Source: Terriglobia bacterium (GTDB taxonomy: Bacteria > Acidobacteriota > Terriglobia > Bryobacterales > Bryobacteraceae). Taken from it: DNA of 64,000 nt. Positions 34,598-42,960 of this stretch are shown here, one piece after another. The position numbers and the translations under genes are program-made. How positions within the stretch are numbered: the first letter of the stretch is position 1; every line of letters begins with the position of its first letter. The notes beneath the pieces are model-generated. The model had not been told where the DNA came from. It ran no database searches and was given only the letters and a program-made list of their open reading frames with translations. Where the stretch lies: positions 42,961 to 106,960 of the forward strand of contig JAIQFS010000012.1 in the NCBI GenBank assembly GCA_020073145.1. The letters run 5' to 3'.

Positions 34598-35029
34598 GCG
34601 GCACCTTCTAGACGGGGATGTCCTGCTGGCTCTCATCTGGCCGCGTCATCAGGGTCATGCCGCGGCCCACGCCTGGTTTGCCAAGTCCGGCCAGCGCGCC
34701 TGGGCCACCGGTCCCTTGACGCAGCTTGGAGTTCTGCGCTTGTTGACGAACCCGGCCGTGACCCAGGGGCCGTGAGCGCCTCCACGGCCCTGGAGGCCCT
34801 GACCGAAGCCACAGCCCACGCGGGGCATCAGTATTGGCCCCTCGACCGCGATATTGTGGCTGGTTTGAAATCACTCGCGCCTCGAATGCACGGTCACCAG
34901 CAATGGACCGCAGTCCTTCTTTGGCAGGTGGTGGGGCGCAAAGGAGTCTTGGTGACGTTCGACGCCGGCGTCAAAAAGTTAGCCGATCGCGATCTGGCAA
35001 GTCACGTCCTGCTGTTGAAGCAGGCATGA
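34594..35029 (+). pseudogene. Frameshifted VapC-type PIN-domain toxin
   Basis: An ATG overlapping the vapB stop gives MSGTF followed at once by TAG (34609-34611). One base back, the frame continues LLDGDVLLALIWPRH…WATGPLTQLGVLRLLTNPAVTQG, a clear PIN N-terminal half with its first acidic residue. This frame stops at 34773-34775, and again one base back it continues GAVSASTALEALTEA…GHQQWTAVLLWQ…VLVTFDAGVKKLAD, the PIN C-terminal half. Each break fits a single-base deletion, so two independent lesions (or sequence errors) destroy the gene. The 34765 region is a G-run (CAGGGGCC), a common site of slippage. Confidence 0.75.
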
Positions 35030-35042
35030 CGCCCGCCGCCCC

Positions 35043-35798
35043 TTAAGGTACGGACACCGAGCGCTGGATCCACAGAATGTTGTCCCAGCTGAGCAGTTTC
35101 TCGGTGCCATCGAACAGCTTGGCGTAAGCGCCGCCGCCGGCTTTCAACGAAAATTTCTTCACGCGGTCGGGAGGATTCGTGGTGGCGTTGCGCAGGATGT
35201 CGAGCACCTGTTCCTGGTGCGAGAGCTGGTAGAAGCCCGGGTTCTTCGCGGAGTAGAAGCGCACGTCCGTGGGATTGCCCTTGTTGGCCGCGCCGCGCTC
35301 ATACTCGATGCGCATCTGGAAGTGCTCGCCAGTGGATGCGGCAAAATCCCAGTCCTGGGAAGCCACGATCGGGCCCGAGCCACTGGACGCGCTGCGCTGC
35401 ATCTTGTGAGTAGCGGCCTGCAGGTACACCCCAAACGGTCCCGGCGCGTCGGCCGGGTCTTCGGTCAGCCCGCCGATCACGAGTTGCACCGCGGCGCCGC
35501 TCGCGTCTTTCACCGGAGCGGCCAGGTACACGAGCCGGTTCGATCCTTTGCCAACAGGCTTGCCATCCGGCCCGTTGACGGTCACGCGGTCGATGAACAC
35601 CAGGCGCAGATTACAGTCTTTGGCCGGCCCCTGTGCGGCAATGTTGGGGGTAAAGCCCGCCGGCAGAAAAGTCGCGAGGGCCGCACTCGGGACCTGGAGA
35701 TCGAGTTGAAACCGCGATTCGAGGCTCGATTCCACCGGCGTTTCGGCAAGGGCACAGCAGGCCAGGGCGATCCAGGCGCCGATCACAGTTTTCATCAT
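35043..35798 (-). CDS. Exported protein of unknown function
   Basis: The protein has 251 residues with a signal peptide (about 1-19). The body is beta-rich with no motif I can assign; segments such as LPAGFTPN and LRLVFIDRVTVNG recall acetoacetate-decarboxylase-like barrels, but this is a loose resemblance. Two Met codons at 35798 and 35795 both fit; GGGAATAA lies upstream. It follows the extradiol dioxygenase by 2 bp, so it is the last gene of that operon. Confidence 0.7.
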   Translation of the reverse strand: MMKTVIGAWIALACCALAETPVESSLESRFQLDLQVPSAALATFLPAGFTPNIAAQGPAKDCNLRLVFIDRVTVNGPDGKPVGKGSNRLVYLAAPVKDASGAAVQLVIGGLTEDPADAPGPFGVYLQAATHKMQRSASSGSGPIVASQDWDFAASTGEHFQMRIEYERGAANKGNPTDVRFYSAKNPGFYQLSHQEQVLDILRNATTNPPDRVKKFSLKAGGGAYAKLFDGTEKLLSWDNILWIQRSVSVP

Positions 35799-35800
35799 GG

Positions 35801-36793
35801 TTATTCCCAATACACGAACGCCATCGCGTTGCCCGTCCCGGCTTCGGAGCGATAGCACGGCACGTAATCCACCTGGTGATACCGGCGGCCCGCGGCATTC
35901 ATGGCTGCGATCACCGGGTACCAGTTCTTAATTTCGGCGGTGCCGACTTTGAACACGTTCTCGGGCAGCTTGGCGAGCGTGTCTTCGTCGCCCTTCGCCA
36001 TGGCCGCCAGAACCTTCCGGTCCAACTCTTCATCGATCACGAAATGGGTCAGTCCTCCCGAAGCCACCAGCGCCACCCGCCCGTACCCTTGAAAACTCTG
36101 GATGGCGCGATAGAGCGCGCGGCCAAGCGCGAGGCAGCGGTGCAGTTTCGGCTGGTTGTGCGGAAAATGCACGTTCAAAATGATGGGCACGCTGGGCGGC
36201 GGATGGTCACCGAGAATCGAATGATAAATGAAGCCGTAGGCGTGGGGAATCCCGGGGCGGCTCGCCCCCTGCGGCCGCGCCGAAGACTGCGCCAGATCGA
36301 AATCTTCGTCCGCCAGCGATCGCAGAATGTGGTCGGCCAGGTCCGGAGCCCCGGGGTAGTTCGCGCCTTCCTTGGGCGAATTGCCCACCTCCGCGATGGC
36401 CAGCCCCGGCGCGGCTTCGTGCGGGTCCTGCTTGTTGATGATTTCCTTGCCGCGGTACACCGTAATGGAAGGCGTCAGGTCTTCGCCGAAAAACTCGCGC
36501 TGGTCGTTGCCCACGATCACCACGGCGTCCGGCTTTACCTCCTGGAACTTGCGTCCCAGCGCTTCCATCGCACGCCGGCATTGCGCGTGCCGTTCGCGCC
36601 GCGTTTCCACCGTCACTTCCTTGGCGAATCCGGGAGCGCGTTCTTTCAGAAGCGCTTCATAGTCGTAGGTCTTGCCGCGGAACCAGTGGTTCTTATTTTC
36701 TCGGTCCGCCTTCGCGCGCAGATCCCACTGTTCGGGCGGCGTCGACAGCAGCGGCCCGTGCGACGATCCCATCCCCAATACGATTTCCGCCAT
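35801..36793 (-). CDS. Extradiol ring-cleavage dioxygenase, LigB-like (class III)
   Basis: The protein has 330 residues. LigB-type landmarks are His12 in the N-terminal SSHGPLL, the region around His69 and a later SGGLTHFV with a His that matches the conserved active-site His of this class. Family members cleave catechol-like rings (protocatechuate, gallate, or related) next to the hydroxyls using Fe(II). The exact ring substrate is unknown. It is followed by an ABC binding protein on one side and an exported protein on the other, and faces a Rieske oxygenase gene across a promoter gap, all consistent with aromatic catabolism. Confidence 0.88.
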   Translation of the reverse strand: MAEIVLGMGSSHGPLLSTPPEQWDLRAKADRENKNHWFRGKTYDYEALLKERAPGFAKEVTVETRRERHAQCRRAMEALGRKFQEVKPDAVVIVGNDQREFFGEDLTPSITVYRGKEIINKQDPHEAAPGLAIAEVGNSPKEGANYPGAPDLADHILRSLADEDFDLAQSSARPQGASRPGIPHAYGFIYHSILGDHPPPSVPIILNVHFPHNQPKLHRCLALGRALYRAIQSFQGYGRVALVASGGLTHFVIDEELDRKVLAAMAKGDEDTLAKLPENVFKVGTAEIKNWYPVIAAMNAAGRRYHQVDYVPCYRSEAGTGNAMAFVYWE

Positions 36794-36810
36794 TTCCCGT
36801 CTCTCCCCGG

Positions 36811-37869
36811 CTACTTCTTCATCGCCAGCTTTTCTTTGCGCGCTTCCTCGGCCTTGACTCCCGGCCCGAACAGATTTTCGAAAAAGCCCTGCCGCACCAG
36901 GTACTCCACCGTCCCGTTGTCGACGACAGTGCGAAAGTCGAAGGCTTTCATCTGTGCCGCGATCCGGTCGTCGCTCTGCTGCGCCACCACCGATTTCACG
37001 GCGCCCGCCAAAACGTACGGCACGCGCTCGAACAGGTTGCCTTGTTTGTAGCGCTCATAAATGCGGCGGACGTCGGCGTCGGGCTGCTTATCGAAGGCCT
37101 CATACGCTTTGACGGCGAAATCTTCGTCGTCATAGAAGCGCTTGATGGCTTCCGCGTGCGCCTTAATCAACTGTTCGGGAAGCTTGGGGTCCGAGGCCAC
37201 CTTGCTTTTCCGCAGCAGGTAGGTGGTGGCCGCGTAAATGTCATCGTGGTCGGCCAGGTTGGCCAGGTTCTTGTAGCCCTGCTCCTCCATCCGGAAATAG
37301 TTGGGCGCGGTCAGCAGTGTGGCGTCCGCGCGCCCGCTGACTAATGCCGCCGCGCGCCCGCTGACATCGGTGCCCACCGGAACCCACTGCACATCGCGCA
37401 GATGCAGTCCGTACTTGGACAGCAGCGCGATAGTGTAGTTGTAAGGCGCGTCGCCGAGTTGTCCCACCGCAATCCGCTTGCCCTTGAGCTCTTTCACCGC
37501 GGTGTATTGTTTTTGCGCGATCAGCGCGAACAGGGCTTTGTTGAGCGAACTCCCCACCATGACGAAGGAACCGTCCTTGGTGCTGGCTTCCATACTCTGT
37601 TCCAGAGAATAGTTGGCCATGGCCGCTTCGTTGCTGACCAGCATCGCAATTCCGGCCGGATGCACGCCGAACTTCAAGTCCACATCCAATCCGTACTTTT
37701 GGTAGTAGCCGCCTTCTTTGGCGATGTACATGGGCCACGATGCCCCGCTGCGCGTCGGGTAGTTGATGGTGATCTTCTGCAGCGCCTGCGCCGGAGCGCT
37801 GTGCGCCGTCAGCATGGCCGCCACGGGGACCGCCAGCAAGCTGCAGATTCCCCTCACTCGTGCAAACAT
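36811..37869 (-). CDS. ABC transporter substrate-binding protein (NitT/TauT type)
   Basis: The protein has 352 residues with a signal peptide (1-30, …APAQA). The body shows the family fold: YIAKEGGYYQKYGLDVDL, LKGKRIAVGQLGDAPY and LVSGRADATLLTAPNYF. This group binds nitrate, sulfonates, thiamine precursors or aromatic acids such as phthalate. No permease or ATPase gene is adjacent, so partners must lie elsewhere. It sits upstream of the extradiol dioxygenase in the same direction and divergent from the Rieske oxygenase, suggesting aromatic-acid uptake. Confidence 0.88.
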   Translation of the reverse strand: MFARVRGICSLLAVPVAAMLTAHSAPAQALQKITINYPTRSGASWPMYIAKEGGYYQKYGLDVDLKFGVHPAGIAMLVSNEAAMANYSLEQSMEASTKDGSFVMVGSSLNKALFALIAQKQYTAVKELKGKRIAVGQLGDAPYNYTIALLSKYGLHLRDVQWVPVGTDVSGRAAALVSGRADATLLTAPNYFRMEEQGYKNLANLADHDDIYAATTYLLRKSKVASDPKLPEQLIKAHAEAIKRFYDDEDFAVKAYEAFDKQPDADVRRIYERYKQGNLFERVPYVLAGAVKSVVAQQSDDRIAAQMKAFDFRTVVDNGTVEYLVRQGFFENLFGPGVKAEEARKEKLAMKK

Positions 37870-38014
37870 GGCATTCGATCCTTTCCGGCGCCTCAACGCG
37901 GGGACAGGCTACGCCATCCCTCAATTCCGCAAGTCTCAGGCAATTATAGCCCGTACGCCCTCCAGATGCCGTGACCCGCCGATGATACGATAATTCCTCG
38001 GGGAGGCGCGCCGC

Positions 38015-39298
38015 ATGCTCGACCACGCTCGGAACCAACTCTTTACCCAGGTCGGACGGGGCACGCCGATGGGGGATTTGCTGCGCCGTTACTGGATGCC
38101 GGTCGCCGCCGTCTCCGAGTTCGACCGCGAGTCCATCAAGCCGATCCGTCTTCTGGGCGAAGACCTGACGCTCTACAAAGACCTCAGCGGAACCTTCGGC
38201 CTGGTGGATCGCCGCTGTCCGCACCGCCGCGCCGATCTCTCCTACGGCTTCGTCGAATCGTGCGGCTTGCGCTGCAACTACCACGGCTGGCTGTTCGATC
38301 AAGACGGCCGCTGCACCGAGCAGCCTTACGAAGACCTCGCCAATCCGCAAGCCCGCTTCAAGGACAAGATCCGCATCACGGCGTATCCCGTGGAAGCCGT
38401 GGGCGGCCTGCTCTGGGCCTATCTCGGTCCGCAGCCCGCACCGCTGGTTCCCCATTGGGAGCCCTTCACCTGGACCAACGGCTTCGTCCAGATCGTCTTC
38501 GCCGAGGTCCCCTGCAATTGGTTTCAGTGCCAGGAAAACTCCATCGACCCGCTGCACTTCGAGTGGATGCACATGAACTGGAGCGTGCGTCTTGGCGACC
38601 AGCTGGGCCCCTATTCGCCCCGGCACCTCAAACTGGCCTTCGACGAATTCGATTACGGCATCGTCTACCGCCGCATCCGCGAGGGCATGAGCGAGTCGGA
38701 TCTGCTCTGGAAGGTGGGCCGCGTGTGCCTGTGGCCGAACGCGCTCTTCACCGGCGACCACTTCGAGTGGCGCGTCCCTATCGACGATGAAAACACCCTG
38801 AGCGTCACCTGGGCGTTCAGCCGCGTCCCGCGCGAGCAGGAACCCTATGTCCAGGAGCGCATTCCGGCATGGCGCGGCCCCGTCCGCGACGACGCCTCCG
38901 GCCGCTGGATCTCGAGCCATGTCATGAATCAGGATTTCGTCGCTTGGATCGGCCAGGGCGCCATCGCCGACCGCACCCAGGAACACCTCGGCACCAGCGA
39001 CCGCGGCATTCTCATGATGCGCAACCGCTTCCTCAGCGATCTGGAGGCCGTTGCCAAAGGCGAAGACCCCAAGGCCGTGATTCGCGATCCCGAACTCAAC
39101 CGCTCGGTCACTCTGCCCATCGCCGAGCGAAAGATCCTCACCGAGGGCGCGACCCGCGCAGAACTCCTCAAGCACCCGCTGCTCGGCAAGCAGCTCACCG
39201 AGGGCTTTCCGTTTCAGGCGGGGCAGCCCGATGAGGTCCGCCAAGCCTACGAGGAAGCCATGGGGATTCGGCCCCGAACTGCCGCCCGCCCGCGCTAG
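38015..39298 (+). CDS. Rieske non-haem iron aromatic oxygenase, alpha subunit
   Basis: The protein has 427 residues. The Rieske cluster motif is Cys68-Pro-His70 and Cys87-x2-His90 (CPHRRADL and CNYHGW). The mononuclear iron site is NSIDPLHFEWMH: Asp178, His181 and His186. The family includes vanillate demethylases and phthalate-type dioxygenases. No reductase or beta subunit gene is adjacent. A GATAAT and GGGGAGG sit before the ATG. It is divergent from the ABC binding protein gene by 145 bp, so a shared regulator is possible. Confidence 0.92.
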   Translation: MLDHARNQLFTQVGRGTPMGDLLRRYWMPVAAVSEFDRESIKPIRLLGEDLTLYKDLSGTFGLVDRRCPHRRADLSYGFVESCGLRCNYHGWLFDQDGRCTEQPYEDLANPQARFKDKIRITAYPVEAVGGLLWAYLGPQPAPLVPHWEPFTWTNGFVQIVFAEVPCNWFQCQENSIDPLHFEWMHMNWSVRLGDQLGPYSPRHLKLAFDEFDYGIVYRRIREGMSESDLLWKVGRVCLWPNALFTGDHFEWRVPIDDENTLSVTWAFSRVPREQEPYVQERIPAWRGPVRDDASGRWISSHVMNQDFVAWIGQGAIADRTQEHLGTSDRGILMMRNRFLSDLEAVAKGEDPKAVIRDPELNRSVTLPIAERKILTEGATRAELLKHPLLGKQLTEGFPFQAGQPDEVRQAYEEAMGIRPRTAARPR

Positions 39299-39312
39299 CC
39301 CGCGATCCGAAA

Positions 39313-40317
39313 CTACGGAGCCCGCTCAATCACCAGCAGGGAGAACGATCCAGGCAGCACCGGAGGCCTCCCTCGGCCTTCGGGACGCGGCCCGAATTTC
39401 GCCGAGACGACGAACACCCGGTGATTGGTGGGGTCGAGCCCCATGTTGCGCGAGCCCTGCGGTGTCGAAACGGTCTCGGCCACGCGATACTCGTCGGGCG
39501 TATCTTGATGGATCACGGTGAGCGTGCCGTCGGCATTCGACGCAAAGGCACTGCCCGATGCCGCGTCATACCCGGCGCCGTCGACGCCCATGCCGATCGG
39601 CACCGTAGCCACTACCTTGCCGGCCTGGTAATCGGAGACCGCCATGACGCCGCTGCGGCATCCGCTAAAGAGCCGGTGATGGCCCGTGTCGATCGCCATC
39701 GAAACCGGCTGCTTGCACGGCGCCGTCGACCAGCGCCGCCCTACGGCCGCGGTCTTGGCGTCGATTTCCACCACTTCGCTGATGTCGGTCAGATTGGCGT
39801 ACACCTTCCCGTCTCCGGCCGAAGCGCCGTATTCCGGTTTGCCCCCCAGTGCAATGTTCGTGATCAGCGTCCCTTCCCGCGGGTCGATCACCGTCGACGA
39901 GTGGGCGTCACCATTCAACGTGAACACTCGGTTCGAAGCGCCGTCGTACACGATGGCGTCCGCGTCCTCGGCGGCGGGGATCCGGCCCAGCGTTTGGAAG
40001 GTCTTCAGGTCGAACATCACCACCGATTGATCGTTGCCCGACGTGGCGAATCCATGCCCCGTAGCCTCGGCCACTGCGGTCCCGTGTGCGCCCTGGATGC
40101 CCGTCACTTCGCCCAGCAGCGTCCCCCTGTCCTCATCCACCACCATCACCCGGTTCTGCCGCGCAACGAACAGGCGGTGATGCGGTGGATCGGGGACCAC
40201 ATAGTCCCAACTGCCATCGCCGCCCAATACGTAAGTATGGGTGACGCGATAAGAAGACGACTGCGCGAGCAGTAAGCCCGCCGTAGCCAGTGTCAGGACC
40301 ATCGCGAGGTTGCGCAT
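39313..40317 (-). CDS. Exported YncE-like beta-propeller protein
   Basis: The protein has 334 residues with a signal peptide (1-19) and about seven blade-like repeats of YncE/YVTN type (VMVVDEDRGTLLGEV, VMFDLKTFQTLGRI, STVIDPREGTLITNI, VVEIDAKTAAVGRRW). The function is unknown; such propellers bind or scaffold periplasmic partners. It converges with the Rieske gene (14 bp between stops). Confidence 0.85.
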   Translation of the reverse strand: MRNLAMVLTLATAGLLLAQSSSYRVTHTYVLGGDGSWDYVVPDPPHHRLFVARQNRVMVVDEDRGTLLGEVTGIQGAHGTAVAEATGHGFATSGNDQSVVMFDLKTFQTLGRIPAAEDADAIVYDGASNRVFTLNGDAHSSTVIDPREGTLITNIALGGKPEYGASAGDGKVYANLTDISEVVEIDAKTAAVGRRWSTAPCKQPVSMAIDTGHHRLFSGCRSGVMAVSDYQAGKVVATVPIGMGVDGAGYDAASGSAFASNADGTLTVIHQDTPDEYRVAETVSTPQGSRNMGLDPTNHRVFVVSAKFGPRPEGRGRPPVLPGSFSLLVIERAP

Positions 40318-40384
40318 AGGGCTCCTATTCTCTCCAGGAGTATATCGAAGCCGCGGAGCACCCGGTGCTGGCGCTCGACACCGC

Positions 40385-42058
40385 CTAATTTTCCGTCGGC
40401 GTCTCATTCACTTGGTCGATCACAAGCATCGGCGCCGTGACCGTGCGCGGTTCGAGCTTCAGGCCGAGCTGCCGGCTCAGCGCTTCGGAAAACGAGATCG
40501 CTCCGTTCGGGTCCGACGCGACCGCATCGCCGCCTGCTCGGGGGACTCCCAGGTTCTCGATCGCTGCCTGCGGGCTGAAATTGAGAGTCATGTCGTATCT
40601 GCCGGCGATTCCGGTGGAATCCATCACCGGCGGAAGTTCGATGAACAGTTGGTTCAGCTGTGCCGCAAACTGAGCGAGGCTCATGTTCCGGCACGTGATC
40701 AGCCTGGATGCCACGGGATTCGTCAGCCGCGGATCCTTCCCGTCGGCGCCGGGGCCCTCCTTGCATCCCGGGCGATGGGCCGGATCCGCCTTCCGCAGCT
40801 TCGGCCGCCGCGCCACCAGTTCATACCCTGTGACCAGCCGGTCTTCCTGGTGAGTTGCCAGCTGGAAGCGATCCACCAGCAGCGCTCGCAGCATCTGCCG
40901 CATCGAGTCGATATCCACGCCGTTCCACACCGGCCCGTTCCACCCCGAAACGGCGTCCTCCTGAGCGGGCGCTTTCGCCTCGACCACGAAGCGGGCTGTG
41001 TCGATGAACTTTGGTCCCCCGACAATCCGATTGGGGCCGATAGCGCCCCACGCTTCCTGGATCAGGCCTTGGAGCGACATCGTCATTCGCACGCGGCCGC
41101 CCGGCTGGATACTCACAGACGCGCCCTGGCGATTCGGGTCATCCGGCTTGATCTCCGCCACTTCGAACTCCAGCGGCGCGGCCGGCTTTTCGGCTGCCTC
41201 CGGCAGATTGCCCGTAGGTTTCTCGTTCACGCTGTCAACCACAACCACCGGCGCCGGGACGTTGCTCCTCTCCAGCTTCAGCCCCAGTTGCTTCTCGAAG
41301 GCGGAGAAGATCGTGATCGTGTCAGCCGCTTCTCGATTGGCCCGCAGCGCCAGGCGTGGGGACCACGTCAGGGTGTAATTCCAGGCGCCCTTCAGCCCGG
41401 TTCGATCCTCCACGGGATAGTCGAATAGATAACCGGAGGCCTCGCGCAGGTGAGGCAGCGTCTTCGCAAAAGCCGCCATGGTCATATTGCGGCACGCGAG
41501 CGCCACCGGCGCCGCGGCAGCGCCGCGTGAGGGCGGAGTCTGGCTGGGCTGGATCCCGCATCCCGTGGCTTCGTCCCCATCGGCTGGTTGGAGCCGAGGT
41601 TTCTTGTCAACGGTCATCACATACGCCGGCCGCAGCCTGGTTTCTTCGTGGGCCGCCAGATGAAAGCGGTCGACGAGGAGTCTCCGCAGCATGCCCTTCA
41701 GATTCTCCGGCGTGGAATCCGCCGGCGCCATGGCGATCACGTCGAACCGGTCCGTGTCGAGCCAATCCGGCCCTCCCACCACCTGATCGGCATCCACGCC
41801 CCAGGCCGTTCGGATCAGGTCCACCAGCGCGGCAGTTCGTAATTCATACCGCCCCCGGAAGAACCGGCTCCTCATCTCCAGAATCGTATTCGGGCTGCTG
41901 GGGTGGATGTCCGCCTTTTCAAACTGCGGCGCGGTAGCGCTGGTCTGAGCGAAGACGGCACTGGCAAGAAGAGCGGCGAAGCCGATCCACGCGAGCGCTC
42001 GCACGAGCCCCCTGCCTCTGCGGCCCGGTATGTGCGATTCCGATTCTCCGCGGATCAT
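40385..42058 (-). CDS. Exported protein with two TIGR03435-like domains
   Basis: The protein has 557 residues with a basic N-terminus and a signal-like helix (21-37). Two similar halves follow: each has FEVA/FEKAD-IKP/HPS, a GGP…DTxRF/DRFxV…A segment, LRRLLVDRFHLAAHEE or LRALLVDRFQLATHQE, ACRNMTMAAFA or TCRNMSLAQFA, the D-RTGLKGAWNYTL or DSTGIAGRYDMTL region and a closing …KQLGLKLE…VVVVDSVNEKPTG or …RQLGLKLEPR…LVIDQVNETPTEN. TIGR03435 proteins are a soil-acidobacterial family of unknown function. The start overlaps the hydrolase stop by ATGA, so it is translationally coupled. Confidence 0.85.
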   Translation of the reverse strand: MIRGESESHIPGRRGRGLVRALAWIGFAALLASAVFAQTSATAPQFEKADIHPSSPNTILEMRSRFFRGRYELRTAALVDLIRTAWGVDADQVVGGPDWLDTDRFDVIAMAPADSTPENLKGMLRRLLVDRFHLAAHEETRLRPAYVMTVDKKPRLQPADGDEATGCGIQPSQTPPSRGAAAAPVALACRNMTMAAFAKTLPHLREASGYLFDYPVEDRTGLKGAWNYTLTWSPRLALRANREAADTITIFSAFEKQLGLKLERSNVPAPVVVVDSVNEKPTGNLPEAAEKPAAPLEFEVAEIKPDDPNRQGASVSIQPGGRVRMTMSLQGLIQEAWGAIGPNRIVGGPKFIDTARFVVEAKAPAQEDAVSGWNGPVWNGVDIDSMRQMLRALLVDRFQLATHQEDRLVTGYELVARRPKLRKADPAHRPGCKEGPGADGKDPRLTNPVASRLITCRNMSLAQFAAQLNQLFIELPPVMDSTGIAGRYDMTLNFSPQAAIENLGVPRAGGDAVASDPNGAISFSEALSRQLGLKLEPRTVTAPMLVIDQVNETPTEN

Positions 42059-42960
42059 TCTACGTTGTAAGGCCGGCCCGCCCTCTGTGCTCCGGTCACG
42101 GCGGAGATGAACCGCAGCAGCTCGGGCCCGAGCGTGTCCAGCGCGCTTCCGATTTGCAGCACGCTCGAAAGATGGTTGTGGCCGGTGAGTTGCATCAGGC
42201 GCGGCCACCGTCCCTGGCGGGCAGTGTGCGCTTCCACCAGCCACGCGGCCTGGCGCTGGAAATCGGGCGGATCGAATTCGGAGACGGTATAGAAGCACGG
42301 GATCGACGTTTCGGCCAACTTTCCGATCGTGGACTGCTGGGGAAAGCTCGTGGCGTCTTCTCCGTAATACGCGTTCTGAAACGGGTTGCGGGCAGCGCGG
42401 ACGACATCGTAGAGACCCGAAACCATCATGGCGCCGGCGACCTGACCCGCGGCTGCCGTGGCGACGTATCCGGCGACGTGAACCGCGCCCGCCGACTGGC
42501 CCATGAGGAAGATGCCATTCGGATCTCCGCCCCATCGCTCGACGCCGGCGCGGAGAAACCGGACGGCGGCGCCGACATCCTCGCTGCCGGCCGGCCAGGG
42601 CGCGGCAGGGGCCAGACGGTACGTCATGGTGACGCCGATGCAGCCCGAGCGGGCCGCCCACAAACCTACGTTGTTATAGAACGGCGCATCGGGGGCGCCC
42701 TTATCGCCCCGGACGAATCCACCGCCGTGAACAAAGACGAGCACCGGGGCGCGCGTGGCGCCGGCGGACGGGACAAACACGTCGAGGCGGTGGCGCGCAT
42801 CCGGGCCGTAAACCACATCCCGATGCACGGCGACATCCGGTCCTGGGTGGGGCGCCAGCGGCGCCATCAGCGCCGTGGTGGCTTGGATCTGGTCCGGTGT
42901 CAGCTCGTAGCCCAAGGCGCGGATCTGGGCCCACACAGGGTTGGCCGCCGGGGCGCTCAC
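42055..42960 (-). CDS. Alpha/beta hydrolase (esterase/lipase family, HGGGF type)
   Basis: The protein has 301 residues and no signal peptide, so it should be cytoplasmic. The oxyanion motif is FVHGGGFVRG and the nucleophile elbow GQSAGAVHV. The C-terminal acid/His region is SEFDPPDFQ and GHNHLSS. The start is a GTG at 42960 overlapping the carotenoid-oxygenase stop as GTGA; the next gene overlaps by ATGA. It probably hydrolyses an ester product or precursor of the same pathway. Confidence 0.85.
   Translation of the reverse strand: MSAPAANPVWAQIRALGYELTPDQIQATTALMAPLAPHPGPDVAVHRDVVYGPDARHRLDVFVPSAGATRAPVLVFVHGGGFVRGDKGAPDAPFYNNVGLWAARSGCIGVTMTYRLAPAAPWPAGSEDVGAAVRFLRAGVERWGGDPNGIFLMGQSAGAVHVAGYVATAAAGQVAGAMMVSGLYDVVRAARNPFQNAYYGEDATSFPQQSTIGKLAETSIPCFYTVSEFDPPDFQRQAAWLVEAHTARQGRWPRLMQLTGHNHLSSVLQIGSALDTLGPELLRFISAVTGAQRAGRPYNVE

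Noticed and set aside
34395..34775. Reading the first PIN-domain frame as a separate intact gene from its in-frame ATG at 34395
   Set aside because: That ATG lies inside the antitoxin gene in another frame; the PIN sequence only begins after the vapB stop, so a broken toxin gene fits better.
37241..39244. A 667-codon minus-strand frame spanning the SBP and Rieske genes
   Set aside because: It crosses two well-supported genes on different strands, which a real gene would not do.
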